A program made the position numbers and the translations under genes. A DNA stretch of 64,000 bases. Origin: Limnohabitans sp. Rim11. Lineage in GTDB: Bacteria; Pseudomonadota; Gammaproteobacteria; Burkholderiales; Burkholderiaceae_C. Positions 51,652-60,391 of the stretch are shown piece by piece. Numbering within the stretch: position 1 is the first letter of the stretch; the number at the start of each line of letters is the position of its first letter. The stretch lies in contig NZ_CXOM01000003.1 of assembly GCF_001269365.1 (NCBI RefSeq), positions 248,001-312,000 of the forward strand. Direction: 5' to 3'. The notes under the pieces are model-generated. The model was not told the DNA's origin, searched no databases, and saw only the letters and a list, made by a program, of their open reading frames with translations.

Positions 51652-52899
51652 TTAGGCGTTTGGGTTTTCGATCAGCAAGGCAATGCCTTGGCCACCGCCC
51701 ACACACGCACTGGAAATGCCATAACGCTTGCCACTGCGCGCCAATTCGCGCGCCAAAGTAATTGTGAGACGAACACCGGTTGCAGCCAGTGGATGACCCA
51801 AAGCAATGGCGCCGCCATTGACGTTGAGCAAGCTGAGGTCTAAGCCCAATTCACGGCCCACTGCTAAAGTTTGCGCGCCTTGGGCTTCGTTAATTTCAAA
51901 GCGGCTGATGTCGGACAGTTTGAGGCCGGTGCGTGCCAACAATAAACGAATAGCAGGCGCTGGGCCAATGCCCATGATTTCGGGGGGCACACCGGCCACA
52001 GCTGCAGCGACCACGCGGGCCAGTGGCTTCTTTCCGTTGGCTTTGGCGTAGGCCCCCGAGGTGACCACGCATGCGGCTGCCGCATCGACCAAGGCTGAAC
52101 TGTTGCCACCTGTTTGCACGCCGCCTTCGTAGACGGGGCGCAATTTGGCCAACACGTCTGCAGGTGAAATGCGGGGATGTGTGTCTTGTGTCACTTCAGT
52201 GATCTTGCCCTGCAACTTAATGCCGCGTGGCTTGTAACCATCGAGTTCAAATTTTTCTGTGATGACCGGAACGATTTCGCCCGCCAAGAAACCAGACTGC
52301 TGAGCTGCCACAGCTTTGGCAAAAGATTCAGATGCAAAGGCGTCGACTTCTTCCCGTGTGATGCTGTATTTCTTGGCCAAGTTTTCGGCCGTTTGAATCA
52401 TGTTGATGCCCGCAGCCGGATCTTTCAAGGCTTCCCACATGTAGTCTTTGAAGCCGACAGGAGAGCCCAGTTTGAAACCTGGGCGGTGGTCAAACGCAGC
52501 AATTGGATTGCGCGTCATGCTTTCCGTGCCGACCACCAATGCAGCTTCTGCTGCGCCCGATTGGATGTGCTCACCAGCTTGGCGGAACAACTCAAACCCT
52601 GTGCCGCAAATACGCTGCGCCATCAGTGCAGGCACTTCAACAGGCACACCTGCATACAGACCAATGTGACGCGGCAAGAAGAATTGATCGAAGTCGCCAG
52701 GGGCCATGTTGCCTGTGATGACAGACCCGATGTCTTTGGCAGGAATGTCGGCGCGCTTGAGGGCTTCGCGTGCAGCCTTAATGCCCATGTCGGTGGGAGA
52801 TATGTGACCCAAAGCGCCACAGTAGTCCACCATGGGAGTGCGAACGCCTTCGTGCATCCACACGTCTTCAAAGGCATTGAAAAATCCGGCTTGACTCAT
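51652..52899 (-). CDS. Acetyl-CoA acetyltransferase (thiolase)
   Basis: 415 aa. Thiolase catalytic features: nucleophile Cys in MAQRICGTGFELFRQAGEHI near residue 93, His in NVNGGAIALGHPLAATGVR near 370 and Cys in ISSACVGGGQGIALLIE near the C-terminus. It cleaves a 3-ketoacyl-CoA with CoA to release acetyl-CoA, or works in reverse. In this operon it would finish a round of side-chain shortening. It starts 16 nt after the ligase gene. The substrate specificity cannot be told from the motifs. Confidence 0.93.
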   Translation of the reverse strand: MSQAGFFNAFEDVWMHEGVRTPMVDYCGALGHISPTDMGIKAAREALKRADIPAKDIGSVITGNMAPGDFDQFFLPRHIGLYAGVPVEVPALMAQRICGTGFELFRQAGEHIQSGAAEAALVVGTESMTRNPIAAFDHRPGFKLGSPVGFKDYMWEALKDPAAGINMIQTAENLAKKYSITREEVDAFASESFAKAVAAQQSGFLAGEIVPVITEKFELDGYKPRGIKLQGKITEVTQDTHPRISPADVLAKLRPVYEGGVQTGGNSSALVDAAAACVVTSGAYAKANGKKPLARVVAAAVAGVPPEIMGIGPAPAIRLLLARTGLKLSDISRFEINEAQGAQTLAVGRELGLDLSLLNVNGGAIALGHPLAATGVRLTITLARELARSGKRYGISSACVGGGQGIALLIENPNA

Positions 52900-52915
52900 G
52901 AAGTAACTTTCAAAA

Positions 52916-54769
52916 TTAAAGGGTGGGCTTCAAGATGAAGTGCAAACGCTCTTCATGCAAAGCGGCCACCGTGTCTGCGCGGTGTGACAACACGGCGCGT
53001 TGATTGATCGAGCCTTTGTCGGTGATTTCGCCTTTGTCGATGGTGGGCGGCTCGGACAACAAGCACATGCGCGCAATGCGATTGGCACTTCCGGTCGCAC
53101 TTTTGGCCAAGTCATTGAGCACTTTTTGGAAGTGCGTCAATACTGCATCGCTGCCCAGCACATCGGCCAAAGGGGCATCGGCTGCCATGCCACTGAGTGC
53201 TCGCACCGCAGGAGTTGGGAACACCATGGCGCCCACTTCTTTCAAGTTGATGCCCGTGAGTACCACGTCTTGAATATAGGGTGCACCGGCGGCAATGATC
53301 TTGCCGCGCAAGGGTCCAACACTTACAAACGTACCGGTGGCCAACTTGAAATCTTCGGCAATACGGCCATCAAATTTCAAGCCCAAATGCACATCGGTTT
53401 CGTCAATCCACTTGACCGCATCGCCAGTACAGAAGAAGCCTTCGTCGTCAAACGATGCTTTGGTTTCTTCTGCGTTACGCCAGTAACCTGGCGTGATGTT
53501 GGGGCCGCGGTAACGAACTTCTGTTTTGCCGCCCATGTCGACCAGTTTGAGTTCTAGGCCAGGTGTTGGCACACCCAAGTCGCCAGCGTTGACGTAAGGG
53601 TTTGTTACAAAAATACCAAAAGGACCAGACTCGGTCATACCAAGGCCGGTGCCCATCACAATGCGTTCGCCCACTTCGCGCTCTTGCGATTCATACAAGC
53701 TGTCCCAAATGGGTTGTGCCAAAGCGGCGCCTGCGTAGAAGAACATTTGCACGCGTGACAGCAAAGTCTTGCGCAGCAAATCGTCTGTTTTCATGGCGAG
53801 GGCAATGGCTTCAAAACCCGTCGGCACGTTGAAATAAACGGTCGGTGCAATTTCGCGCAGGTTGCGTAAAGTTTCATGCATGAGGGCCGGCGTGGGCTTG
53901 CCATCGTCGATGTACATCGTGCCGCCGTGAAACACCACCATGCCAAAGTTGTGATTGCCACCAAAAGTATGGTTCCATGGCAACCAGTCCACCAGCACCA
54001 GAGGCGCCTCAGCCAACACAGGCATAGACTGCGCCATTTGTTGTTGGTTGGCACACCACAAACGCTGTGTGTTGATCACCGCTTTAGGCAACTTGGTGGA
54101 GCCACTGGTAAATAAGAATTTGACAATGGTGTCTGGGCCAGTGGCTGCGATGGCCGCATCCACTTGCGCTGTTGCAGGTGTGCTGCACAAGGCTTCAAAT
54201 GTCGTAACTTGTTTGCCTTCTACGCCACCTTCGTTCATCACAATTTCCATGTCGCTGGAAACTGTGGCGGCAATGGCTTTGGCATAACGCGCGTCACTGG
54301 CAAAGACCAAGCCAGGCGTCACGGTGCGCAAAACGTGCTTGAGTTTGTCGTAGTCTTGGCTGATTAAGGAGTAGGGTGGCGAGGTAGGCACAAAGGGAAC
54401 GCCTGCCACCATACAACCCAGGGCCAATAGGGCATGCTCCAAACTGTTCTCACTCAAGATCACCACAGGGCGCTCTGCGTTCAAGCCGCGGTTGATCAAA
54501 CCCTGCGCAATGTTGCGTGCGGTCTGCCAGGCTTCTGCGTAGGTCACATGGCGCCAATCCCCCAAGTTGCCATCGGCCAATTTAACGCGCCTTGCAAACA
54601 GTGTTTGCGTGGGCTTGATTTGCGCCCAGTGTTGCAGACGGTCAGTCAGGCGATCTGGAAATGCCTGCAAATCTTGATCTGCTTTGAGGTAGTGCGTACC
54701 GGGCACACCATCTTTTAAAGTGACACGTGTCACGCCAAAACGCAGGGGTCTAAATTTAGGGGCGCTCAT
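52916..54769 (-). CDS. Acyl-CoA ligase, feruloyl-CoA synthase type
   Basis: 617 aa. AMP-binding enzyme marks: VKFLFTSGSTKLPKAVINTQ (P-loop), VLVDWLPWNHTFGGNHNFGM, GTGLGMTESGPFGIFVTNPY and PNITPGYWRNAEETKASFDD. The C-terminal DKGEITDKGSINQRAVL carries the likely catalytic Lys. The length and the WLPWNHTFGGNHN segment are like feruloyl-CoA synthases (Fcs), which activate hydroxycinnamates to CoA esters with ATP. It lies 57 nt after a crotonase gene and ahead of a thiolase. The hydroxycinnamate substrate is an inference from similarity and context. Confidence 0.88.
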   Translation of the reverse strand: MSAPKFRPLRFGVTRVTLKDGVPGTHYLKADQDLQAFPDRLTDRLQHWAQIKPTQTLFARRVKLADGNLGDWRHVTYAEAWQTARNIAQGLINRGLNAERPVVILSENSLEHALLALGCMVAGVPFVPTSPPYSLISQDYDKLKHVLRTVTPGLVFASDARYAKAIAATVSSDMEIVMNEGGVEGKQVTTFEALCSTPATAQVDAAIAATGPDTIVKFLFTSGSTKLPKAVINTQRLWCANQQQMAQSMPVLAEAPLVLVDWLPWNHTFGGNHNFGMVVFHGGTMYIDDGKPTPALMHETLRNLREIAPTVYFNVPTGFEAIALAMKTDDLLRKTLLSRVQMFFYAGAALAQPIWDSLYESQEREVGERIVMGTGLGMTESGPFGIFVTNPYVNAGDLGVPTPGLELKLVDMGGKTEVRYRGPNITPGYWRNAEETKASFDDEGFFCTGDAVKWIDETDVHLGLKFDGRIAEDFKLATGTFVSVGPLRGKIIAAGAPYIQDVVLTGINLKEVGAMVFPTPAVRALSGMAADAPLADVLGSDAVLTHFQKVLNDLAKSATGSANRIARMCLLSEPPTIDKGEITDKGSINQRAVLSHRADTVAALHEERLHFILKPTL

Positions 54770-54826
54770 GCTTAGCTCTCAGTAACGGGTGGCGATGTAT
54801 TTGTTTTTGCGATTGAAAATGGCTGA

Positions 54827-55633
54827 TCAGCTCTTTTGAACTTTGGCAGCCTTGCCTTCCAAGAAAGCCCTGACGCGCGCTTTGGCTTCTGGCGCAGCTT
54901 GTGCAATGGAAGAGATCAGGGCTTCTGTCAGGTAACCGTGATCTGCAGGTTGCTCGGAAATGCGGGGCAGGGCATGCATCAATGCGTAGTTGGTTAAAGG
55001 TGCGTTGGTGGCAATGCGTTGCGCCAGGTCCAAAGCCTTTTCCAAAGATGTTCCGGTTGGTACGTGGTACTGGGCCAAACCAATGCGCTCGCCATCGACT
55101 GCGTTGTAAACACGGCCAGTCAACATCATGTCTGTCATACGGGCCACGCCAATCAATTTAGGAATGCGAACTGAACCGCCGCCGCCAACAAAAATGCCAC
55201 GTGTGCCTTCAGGCAAAGCATAGAAAGTGCTGTCGTCTGCCACGCGAATGTGACAGGCACTGGCCAATTCCAGACCCCCGCCAACGACTGCGCCATGCAA
55301 TGCAGCCACAACGGGAACACGGCCCAATTGAACGGCATCTAAAGCCACGTGCCAGCTGCGTGAGTGATACACACCTTGACCCGCATCACGTTCTTTCAGT
55401 TCAGACAAATCCAAGCCCGCACAGAAATGGTCACCTTCGCCGTAGACCACAGCTGACTTGGCTTCTTCTGGCAAATTTTGGAAGACATCACGCAGTGCTT
55501 CGATCAAACCATCGTTCAGGGCATTGCGTTTGCTGGGGCGGCTTAGGCGCACCATTGCGACCGCGCCGTTCATCTCAAAGTGAATGCCGTTGGTTTCTGC
55601 ACCTTGCAACAAAGGATGTAAATTTTGAGTCAT
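54827..55633 (-). CDS. Enoyl-CoA hydratase/isomerase (crotonase) family protein
   Basis: 268 aa. Crotonase fold marks: LSRPSKRNALNDGLIEALRD, the oxyanion-hole region VYGEGDHFCAGLDLSELKER and ALHGAVVGGGLELASACHIR, then LPEGTRGIFVGGGGSVRIP. The usual first catalytic Glu position has Gly-Gly-Gly-Leu-Glu, while the second site falls in GIFVGGGGSVRI, so the exact chemistry (hydration, isomerisation or another) is unsure. It is the first gene of the operon and lies beside the divergent promoter. Together with the ligase it could hydrate a cinnamoyl-type CoA ester. Confidence 0.87.
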   Translation of the reverse strand: MTQNLHPLLQGAETNGIHFEMNGAVAMVRLSRPSKRNALNDGLIEALRDVFQNLPEEAKSAVVYGEGDHFCAGLDLSELKERDAGQGVYHSRSWHVALDAVQLGRVPVVAALHGAVVGGGLELASACHIRVADDSTFYALPEGTRGIFVGGGGSVRIPKLIGVARMTDMMLTGRVYNAVDGERIGLAQYHVPTGTSLEKALDLAQRIATNAPLTNYALMHALPRISEQPADHGYLTEALISSIAQAAPEAKARVRAFLEGKAAKVQKS

Positions 55634-55683
55634 GATGGAGGGTCCAAAACGGCCTTGCAGGGCTGCAAGGAATTGTTAAAAAG

Positions 55684-55698
55684 GTTATTATCAATAAC
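55684..55698. promoter_or_regulatory. Candidate MarR operator in the divergent promoter
   Basis: GTTATT-ATC-AATAAC is a perfect 15-bp palindrome in the 127-nt AT-rich gap between the crotonase operon (minus) and the amidohydrolase (plus). A TATATT (55699-55704) adjoins it. It is a plausible site for the MarR regulator coded in the operon. Confidence 0.5.
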
Positions 55699-55760
55699 TA
55701 TATTGTCATTCCTTGCGACACTAAAAAAAACAGGGTTTTCCCGTAGATCTGAAAGTACTT

Positions 55761-56624
55761 ATGAACCACCAAGACCTGATCGCCATCGACATTCACACTC
55801 ACGCAGAGGTGAGTTGCTGGAACCCGTTTGACAACTACGGCGAAGAGTACGACCGCGCTGCTGACAAGTTTTTTGGCAGCAACCGCCGTCCCACCATCGA
55901 CGAAACGGTGGCGTATTACCGCGAACGAAAAATTGGTTTGGTGATGTTCACGGTCGACAGCGAATCGCAGTTGGGTCGTCGCCGCATTCCCAACGAAGAA
56001 ATTGCCAAAGCCGCACGCGACAACAGCGACATGATGATTGCGTTTGCCAGTATCGATCCTCACAAAGGCAAGATGGGTGCGCGCGAGGCCGAGCGACTGA
56101 TCAAGGAAGAGGGCGTCAAGGGTTTCAAGTTTCACCCCACGGTTCAGGGCTATCACCCCTACGACAAAATGGCTTGGCCTATCTATGAGGTGATCAACGC
56201 GCACAAGTTGCCTGCCATTTTTCACACGGGTCACAGTGGCATTGGCTCAGGCATGCGCTGCGGCGGTGGTTTGCGTTTGGCCTATAGCAACCCGATGCAC
56301 CTAGACGATGTGGCCATAGATTTTCCAGACATGCAAATCGTGATGGCCCACCCCAGCTTCCCTTGGCAAGATGAAGCCCTCAGTGTGGCCACCCACAAGC
56401 CGAACGTTTGGATTGATTTGTCAGGCTGGAGCCCCAAGTACTTTCCAAAGCAATTGATTCAGTACGCCAATACCTTGCTGAAAGATCGCATCTTGTTTGG
56501 CAGTGACTACCCCCTCATCACACCAGAGCGTTGGATGAAGGATTTCGAAGTGGCCGGTTTCAAACCAGAGGTGATGCCTGGCATTTTGAAAGACAACGCC
56601 GTGCGTTTGCTGGGTTTGAAATAA
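55761..56624 (+). CDS. Amidohydrolase family 2 protein
   Basis: 287 aa, the size of the ACMSD / amidohydrolase-2 family. Metal-binding marks: the His pair in AIDIHTHAEVSCWNPF, FKFHPTVQGYHPYDKMAWPI, FHTGHSGIGSGMRCGGG, VMAHPSFPWQDEALSVA and the Asp in ILFGSDYPLITPERWM. Members are decarboxylases or hydrolases; CouO of Rhodococcus, which acts on a beta-keto aromatic CoA ester, is of this family. It diverges from the ligase/hydratase operon across a palindromic promoter, so a role in the same pathway is likely. The exact reaction is not proven. Confidence 0.87.
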   Translation: MNHQDLIAIDIHTHAEVSCWNPFDNYGEEYDRAADKFFGSNRRPTIDETVAYYRERKIGLVMFTVDSESQLGRRRIPNEEIAKAARDNSDMMIAFASIDPHKGKMGAREAERLIKEEGVKGFKFHPTVQGYHPYDKMAWPIYEVINAHKLPAIFHTGHSGIGSGMRCGGGLRLAYSNPMHLDDVAIDFPDMQIVMAHPSFPWQDEALSVATHKPNVWIDLSGWSPKYFPKQLIQYANTLLKDRILFGSDYPLITPERWMKDFEVAGFKPEVMPGILKDNAVRLLGLK

Positions 56625-56666
56625 GTTGTTGCACTCTTTTAGCCGTTATGACAGTTCTGAAAGAAC

Positions 56667-57272
56667 TTAAAAAACGGCTGTGAGGATCAAGCCCAAGGTG
56701 AAGAGGGCGAGCCCAACCAAAGTTCTCACTGCAAATAAACTGATCAAGGGCTTTACCGGAAACACATGTGTTTTTTCGATGGCGGCCCATTTGTGCATGA
56801 ACTTGTCTGCTTGGTTGGCGCGGGTGGCAAAACGCACAAAGTCGCGGCGGCTTCTGTAGCGCACCATGGCGACGTAGTGCCAGGCGTCGGCGCCTTCGGG
56901 CTTGACGAAATCGCCCGATTTGCGGGCAATGAAAATCAGCAAATTGCCATATCGCAACAAATCGCCCATGATGGATTTGCCATATCGCTTGTCGGCTTCC
57001 CGAGGATCGTCGCTGAAATGGTAGCCCTCTGGGTAAAGTGCCTTGGGTCTATACCGCACCAGATTTTGCATGACAAACTCTTTGCCATCGTCTGACATCA
57101 AGAGCTGGCGAACGTCCTCGATTTCTTCAGAATTGTCGCGAGAGGGATCGGTGCTGCGCAATTTGTGCAGAGACTCTTCAATTTCTTGGGATGACATGGG
57201 TCGGCCATTGCCACCGTACCAAAGCCAAAAGACCAAATACAAAAGAGCCAGTGGCACGAAGATGGCAAACAT
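56667..57272 (-). CDS. Membrane protein of unknown function
   Basis: 201 aa. A hydrophobic helix at each end (MFAIFVPLALLYLVFWLWYG and TLVGLALFTLGLILTAVF) brackets a soluble domain of about 140 residues. Within it MQNLVRYRPKALYPEGYHF and YVAMVRYRSRRDFVRFATR look like the strands of a ferredoxin-like dimeric alpha/beta barrel, as in DUF1330-type proteins; this is an impression, not a firm match. No known gene was recognised. It converges with the amidohydrolase gene and diverges from an acyl-CoA ligase gene across 262 nt. Confidence 0.75.
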   Translation of the reverse strand: MFAIFVPLALLYLVFWLWYGGNGRPMSSQEIEESLHKLRSTDPSRDNSEEIEDVRQLLMSDDGKEFVMQNLVRYRPKALYPEGYHFSDDPREADKRYGKSIMGDLLRYGNLLIFIARKSGDFVKPEGADAWHYVAMVRYRSRRDFVRFATRANQADKFMHKWAAIEKTHVFPVKPLISLFAVRTLVGLALFTLGLILTAVF

Positions 57273-57534
57273 GGTGTTGTTCCTTCAGCAGTAAAAACTT
57301 TGGCTGAGCCGTATTTAGATGGATTGAGGGTCATGCTAACAAGCAATCGATTCATTGGAACATAAACCGCTAGGCGATCGATCTATCAGGGAAACACCTA
57401 GCCAAATAGACCAAAAAACGCATGAACTCGAGGGCAAATCTCAGCACAATGCCCACACTGCAAAGATATCAGCCAAACTGCAGACACCTTGCGCCTTGTC
57501 TCCCAATTTAATTCTTGTCATTTGAAAGTATTCT
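57273..57534. other. Divergent intergenic region
   Basis: 262 nt between the membrane protein and the acyl-CoA ligase. A GCTAGG / CCTAGC pairing near 57370-57395 is too short and its loop too long to call. Nothing else convincing was seen. Confidence 0.4.
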
Positions 57535-59211
57535 ATGAACTCAAAGTTGATTCTTGATCACGTTTATGGCCATGAAAAATCCCTGGCCAGCCGTGTCTAC
57601 ATGACCCAACCCATTGGTCAAGGCCAAGTCATTGATTACACCTGGCAAGAAACCATGCGCCAAGCGCGTTCGATGGCGGCTTACCTCCAGGCGCAAAATG
57701 TTAAGCCCGGTGACCGCGTGGCCATCCTTTCTAAAAACTGTGCGCATTTCATCATGGCGGAGTTGGCCATTTGGTTGGCGGGCGGCACGACCGTTGCCAT
57801 CTTTCCAACCGAAGCGGGCGAGACCATTCGGTATGTCCTAGATCACAGTGAGGCTAGCTTCCTATTTGTGGGCAAGCTGGACACATGGCCTCTGCAAATG
57901 CCATTTGTGCCTGCAAGTTTGCCCTGTATCGCGTTCCCCTTGGCGCCTCAGAACAATTACACAAAATGGGATGATGTTGTCAGTCAAACAGCACCACTCA
58001 CGGGTGACATTACCCGAGCACCTTCTGACTTGGCCATGATCATGTACACCTCGGGTTCTACTGGCCAGCCCAAAGGTGTGATGCACAACTTTGAGCGTAT
58101 TTCTTTGGCCACAGACGGCATTGTGAAAACCACCATGGAGAATTTGGGTGACCGTGATGACAACCGCATCCTGTCTTACTTGCCTTTGGCCCACGTATTC
58201 GAGCGCGCTTGGGTAGGCGCAAGCTCATTGGTGCATGGCCGGACCCATGTGTATTTTGCAGAATCATTGGATACGTTCATTCAAGACTTGAACCGTGCTA
58301 AACCCACCATGTTCATCTCTGTGCCACGCTTGTGGCTCAAATTCCAGCAGGGTGTTTTTAGCAAAATGCCGCCCGCAAAGTTGAATCTGCTGTTAAGCAT
58401 CCCATTGCTGGGTGGTGTGGTTCGCAAGAAAATTTTGAAAGGCCTGGGGCTCGACAACGTGATTTTGGCCGGCAGTGGTTCTGCGCCTATTCCTGCTGAG
58501 CTCATTGTTTGGTATCGCAAGTTAGGCCTCAACCTTTTAGAAGGTTATGCCATGACGGAAGATTTTGCTTACTCCCACAATTCGACCACCCAAATCAATG
58601 CGCCTGGTTGTGTGGGCGTACCCCTAGAGGGCGTTCAAGCCAAGATCAGCCCCGAGGGCGAGATTCTGGTGAAATCTCCGGGCCAAATGGTGGGCTATTA
58701 CAAGCGCCCCGACTTGGACGCTGAAGCCTTCACGGCAGATGGCTTCTTCAAAACAGGCGATCAGGGCTCACAAAGAGCAGATGGTCTTTTAAAAATCACT
58801 GGCCGAGTCAAGGAACTTTTCAAAACCTCCAAGGGCAAATATGTGGCGCCAGCCCCCATTGAGAACAAACTCAATGTCCATCCCATGATTGAAATGAGCA
58901 TTGTGTCTGGCGTTTCCCAGCCCGAGGCCTATGCCTTGGTGGTGCTTGCGGAGGATATTCGACCTAAAATGAATGATCCACAGGTTCGGGCCGATGTTGA
59001 AACGCAGTTGGCGCAGCACTTGAAAGATGTGAATGCGGGCTTGGCTGATTACGAAAAACTCCGCATGTTGGTCATCGCCAACGAAGCTTGGTCCATTGAA
59101 AATGGCTACCTGACACCTACTATGAAAATCAAGCGCAGCCGAATTGAGGCGGCAGTTGAAAGTCAGGTTGATTCTTGGTATCAAAAGTCGGGAAGCGTTT
59201 TTTGGGCGTGA
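57535..59211 (+). CDS. AMP-dependent acyl-CoA ligase (long-chain type)
   Basis: 558 aa. Marks: AMIMYTSGSTGQPKGVMHNF (P-loop), LSYLPLAHVFERAWVGASSL, LEGYAMTEDFAYSHNSTTQI, FFKTGDQGSQRADGLLKITG and RVKELFKTSKGKYVAPAPIE. The C-terminal LTPTMKIKRSRIEAAVE holds the probable catalytic Lys. The pattern resembles long-chain fatty acyl-CoA synthetases, and differs from the ligase at 52916. It activates a carboxylic acid to its CoA ester with ATP. It stands alone, about 150 nt before a Bug-receptor gene. Confidence 0.9.
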   Translation: MNSKLILDHVYGHEKSLASRVYMTQPIGQGQVIDYTWQETMRQARSMAAYLQAQNVKPGDRVAILSKNCAHFIMAELAIWLAGGTTVAIFPTEAGETIRYVLDHSEASFLFVGKLDTWPLQMPFVPASLPCIAFPLAPQNNYTKWDDVVSQTAPLTGDITRAPSDLAMIMYTSGSTGQPKGVMHNFERISLATDGIVKTTMENLGDRDDNRILSYLPLAHVFERAWVGASSLVHGRTHVYFAESLDTFIQDLNRAKPTMFISVPRLWLKFQQGVFSKMPPAKLNLLLSIPLLGGVVRKKILKGLGLDNVILAGSGSAPIPAELIVWYRKLGLNLLEGYAMTEDFAYSHNSTTQINAPGCVGVPLEGVQAKISPEGEILVKSPGQMVGYYKRPDLDAEAFTADGFFKTGDQGSQRADGLLKITGRVKELFKTSKGKYVAPAPIENKLNVHPMIEMSIVSGVSQPEAYALVVLAEDIRPKMNDPQVRADVETQLAQHLKDVNAGLADYEKLRMLVIANEAWSIENGYLTPTMKIKRSRIEAAVESQVDSWYQKSGSVFWA

Positions 59212-59264
59212 ACCCCAAGTTAATCCCCCATCAAAGTCCAATACAAAGTTGAGCCGCCTGTCAA

Positions 59265-59294
59265 TTGAGATAGGAAATTAAAATATATTATAAA
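59265..59294 (+). promoter_or_regulatory. Possible sigma-70 promoter for the Bug-receptor gene
   Basis: TTGAGA and TATAAA are spaced by 18 nt in an AT-rich stretch about 70 nt before the receptor start. Confidence 0.4.
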
Positions 59295-59361
59295 AATGCA
59301 CGCGGCGTGAATTCTCGCAGTGTCTTGTGTTGGTCATAGTCCGATGAAACAGGAGTTTGAA

Positions 59362-60339
59362 ATGAAATTGTGTCGTATTTTTCAGAAGTTTGCGAGTGCA
59401 ATCTGCTTAGCCTCTTTGGGTTTGACAGTCTTTGCACAAGGTACATATCCAAGCAAACCACTCAAAATTGTCGTGCCCTTTGGCGCGGGTGGTGTGGCTG
59501 ATCTGACGGCCCGAACAGTGGCCCAAAAGTTAGGCGAAAACTTGGGTCAAAGCATCGTGATTGAAAACAAGCCAGGCGCTGGTGGTGTGGTGGCAACCGA
59601 CGCCGTTGCCAAATCCTCACCCGATGGCTACACCTTGCTTTTGATGTCAAACGCCACTGCTGTTAGCGCCGGGCTATTCAAAACATTGCCTTACGATGCA
59701 GAAAAAGATTTAACCCCACTGTCTATCTTGGGCACTTTTGACATTGCCATTGTGGTCAACAACGATTCAAAATTTGCCACTCTGACTGATCTCTTGAATT
59801 TCGCCAAGGCCAACCCTGGCAAATTAAACATTGGCAGTATCAATGTGGGCAGCACACAAAACTTGGCAGCAGAGTTGTTCAAGTCAACTGCGGGAATTGA
59901 TGCTCAGGTTGTACCTTTCAATGGCACACCCGCTGTTTTGACAGCGCTTCGGGGTGGTCAAATTGATGTTGGTGTAGAAATCTTGGCGCCTGTCTTGCCA
60001 CAAATTAAAGGGCAGGCCCTGCGGGCGTTGGCTGTCACAGGCGACAAGCGTTCTGCCTCATTGCCGCAAGTACCTACCGCCAAAGAATCTGGCGTTCGTA
60101 ACTTGTATGCGGCTTCTTGGAATGCTTTGGCTGCACCTGCCAAAACACCTAAAGAGGTGGTTCAAAAATTAAACCAAGAAATTCAGAATGCTTTGAATCA
60201 TCCGGATGTTCGTAAAAAACTCCAAGACATGAACGTAGAGCCTCAGCCTAGTAGCTTGCAGCAAGCGGCCGACTTGCTCAGCAGCGAGACCAAACGTTGG
60301 GGCGAAGTGATTCAACGCGCAGGTATCCCTAAGCAGTAA
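59362..60339 (+). CDS. Bug family tripartite tricarboxylate transporter receptor
   Basis: 325 aa from the ATG at 59362, chosen for AGGAG 6 nt upstream and because it begins the signal peptide (KLCRIFQKFASAICLASLG, cleaved after VFA). Mature-protein marks: YPSKPLKIVVPFGAGGVADL, IENKPGAGGVVATDAVAKSS and PDGYTLLLMSNATAVSAGLF. It is a periplasmic solute receptor of the TctC/Bug kind, a group greatly expanded in Comamonadaceae and able to bind carboxylates. No TctA/TctB permease genes are near, which is common for these receptors. Ligand unknown. Confidence 0.9.
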   Translation: MKLCRIFQKFASAICLASLGLTVFAQGTYPSKPLKIVVPFGAGGVADLTARTVAQKLGENLGQSIVIENKPGAGGVVATDAVAKSSPDGYTLLLMSNATAVSAGLFKTLPYDAEKDLTPLSILGTFDIAIVVNNDSKFATLTDLLNFAKANPGKLNIGSINVGSTQNLAAELFKSTAGIDAQVVPFNGTPAVLTALRGGQIDVGVEILAPVLPQIKGQALRALAVTGDKRSASLPQVPTAKESGVRNLYAASWNALAAPAKTPKEVVQKLNQEIQNALNHPDVRKKLQDMNVEPQPSSLQQAADLLSSETKRWGEVIQRAGIPKQ

Positions 60340-60391
60340 AAAAAACAGGCAATCAAAGCAGCTAACCAAAACAGCCAACCAAAGCCGGTGA

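Noticed and set aside
56636-56680. AGTTCT-GAA-AGAACT hairpin with an outer AGCCGTT/AACGGCT pairing between the amidohydrolase and the membrane protein
   Set aside because: The outer stem lies partly in coding sequence and no T-run follows, so a terminator call is not supported.
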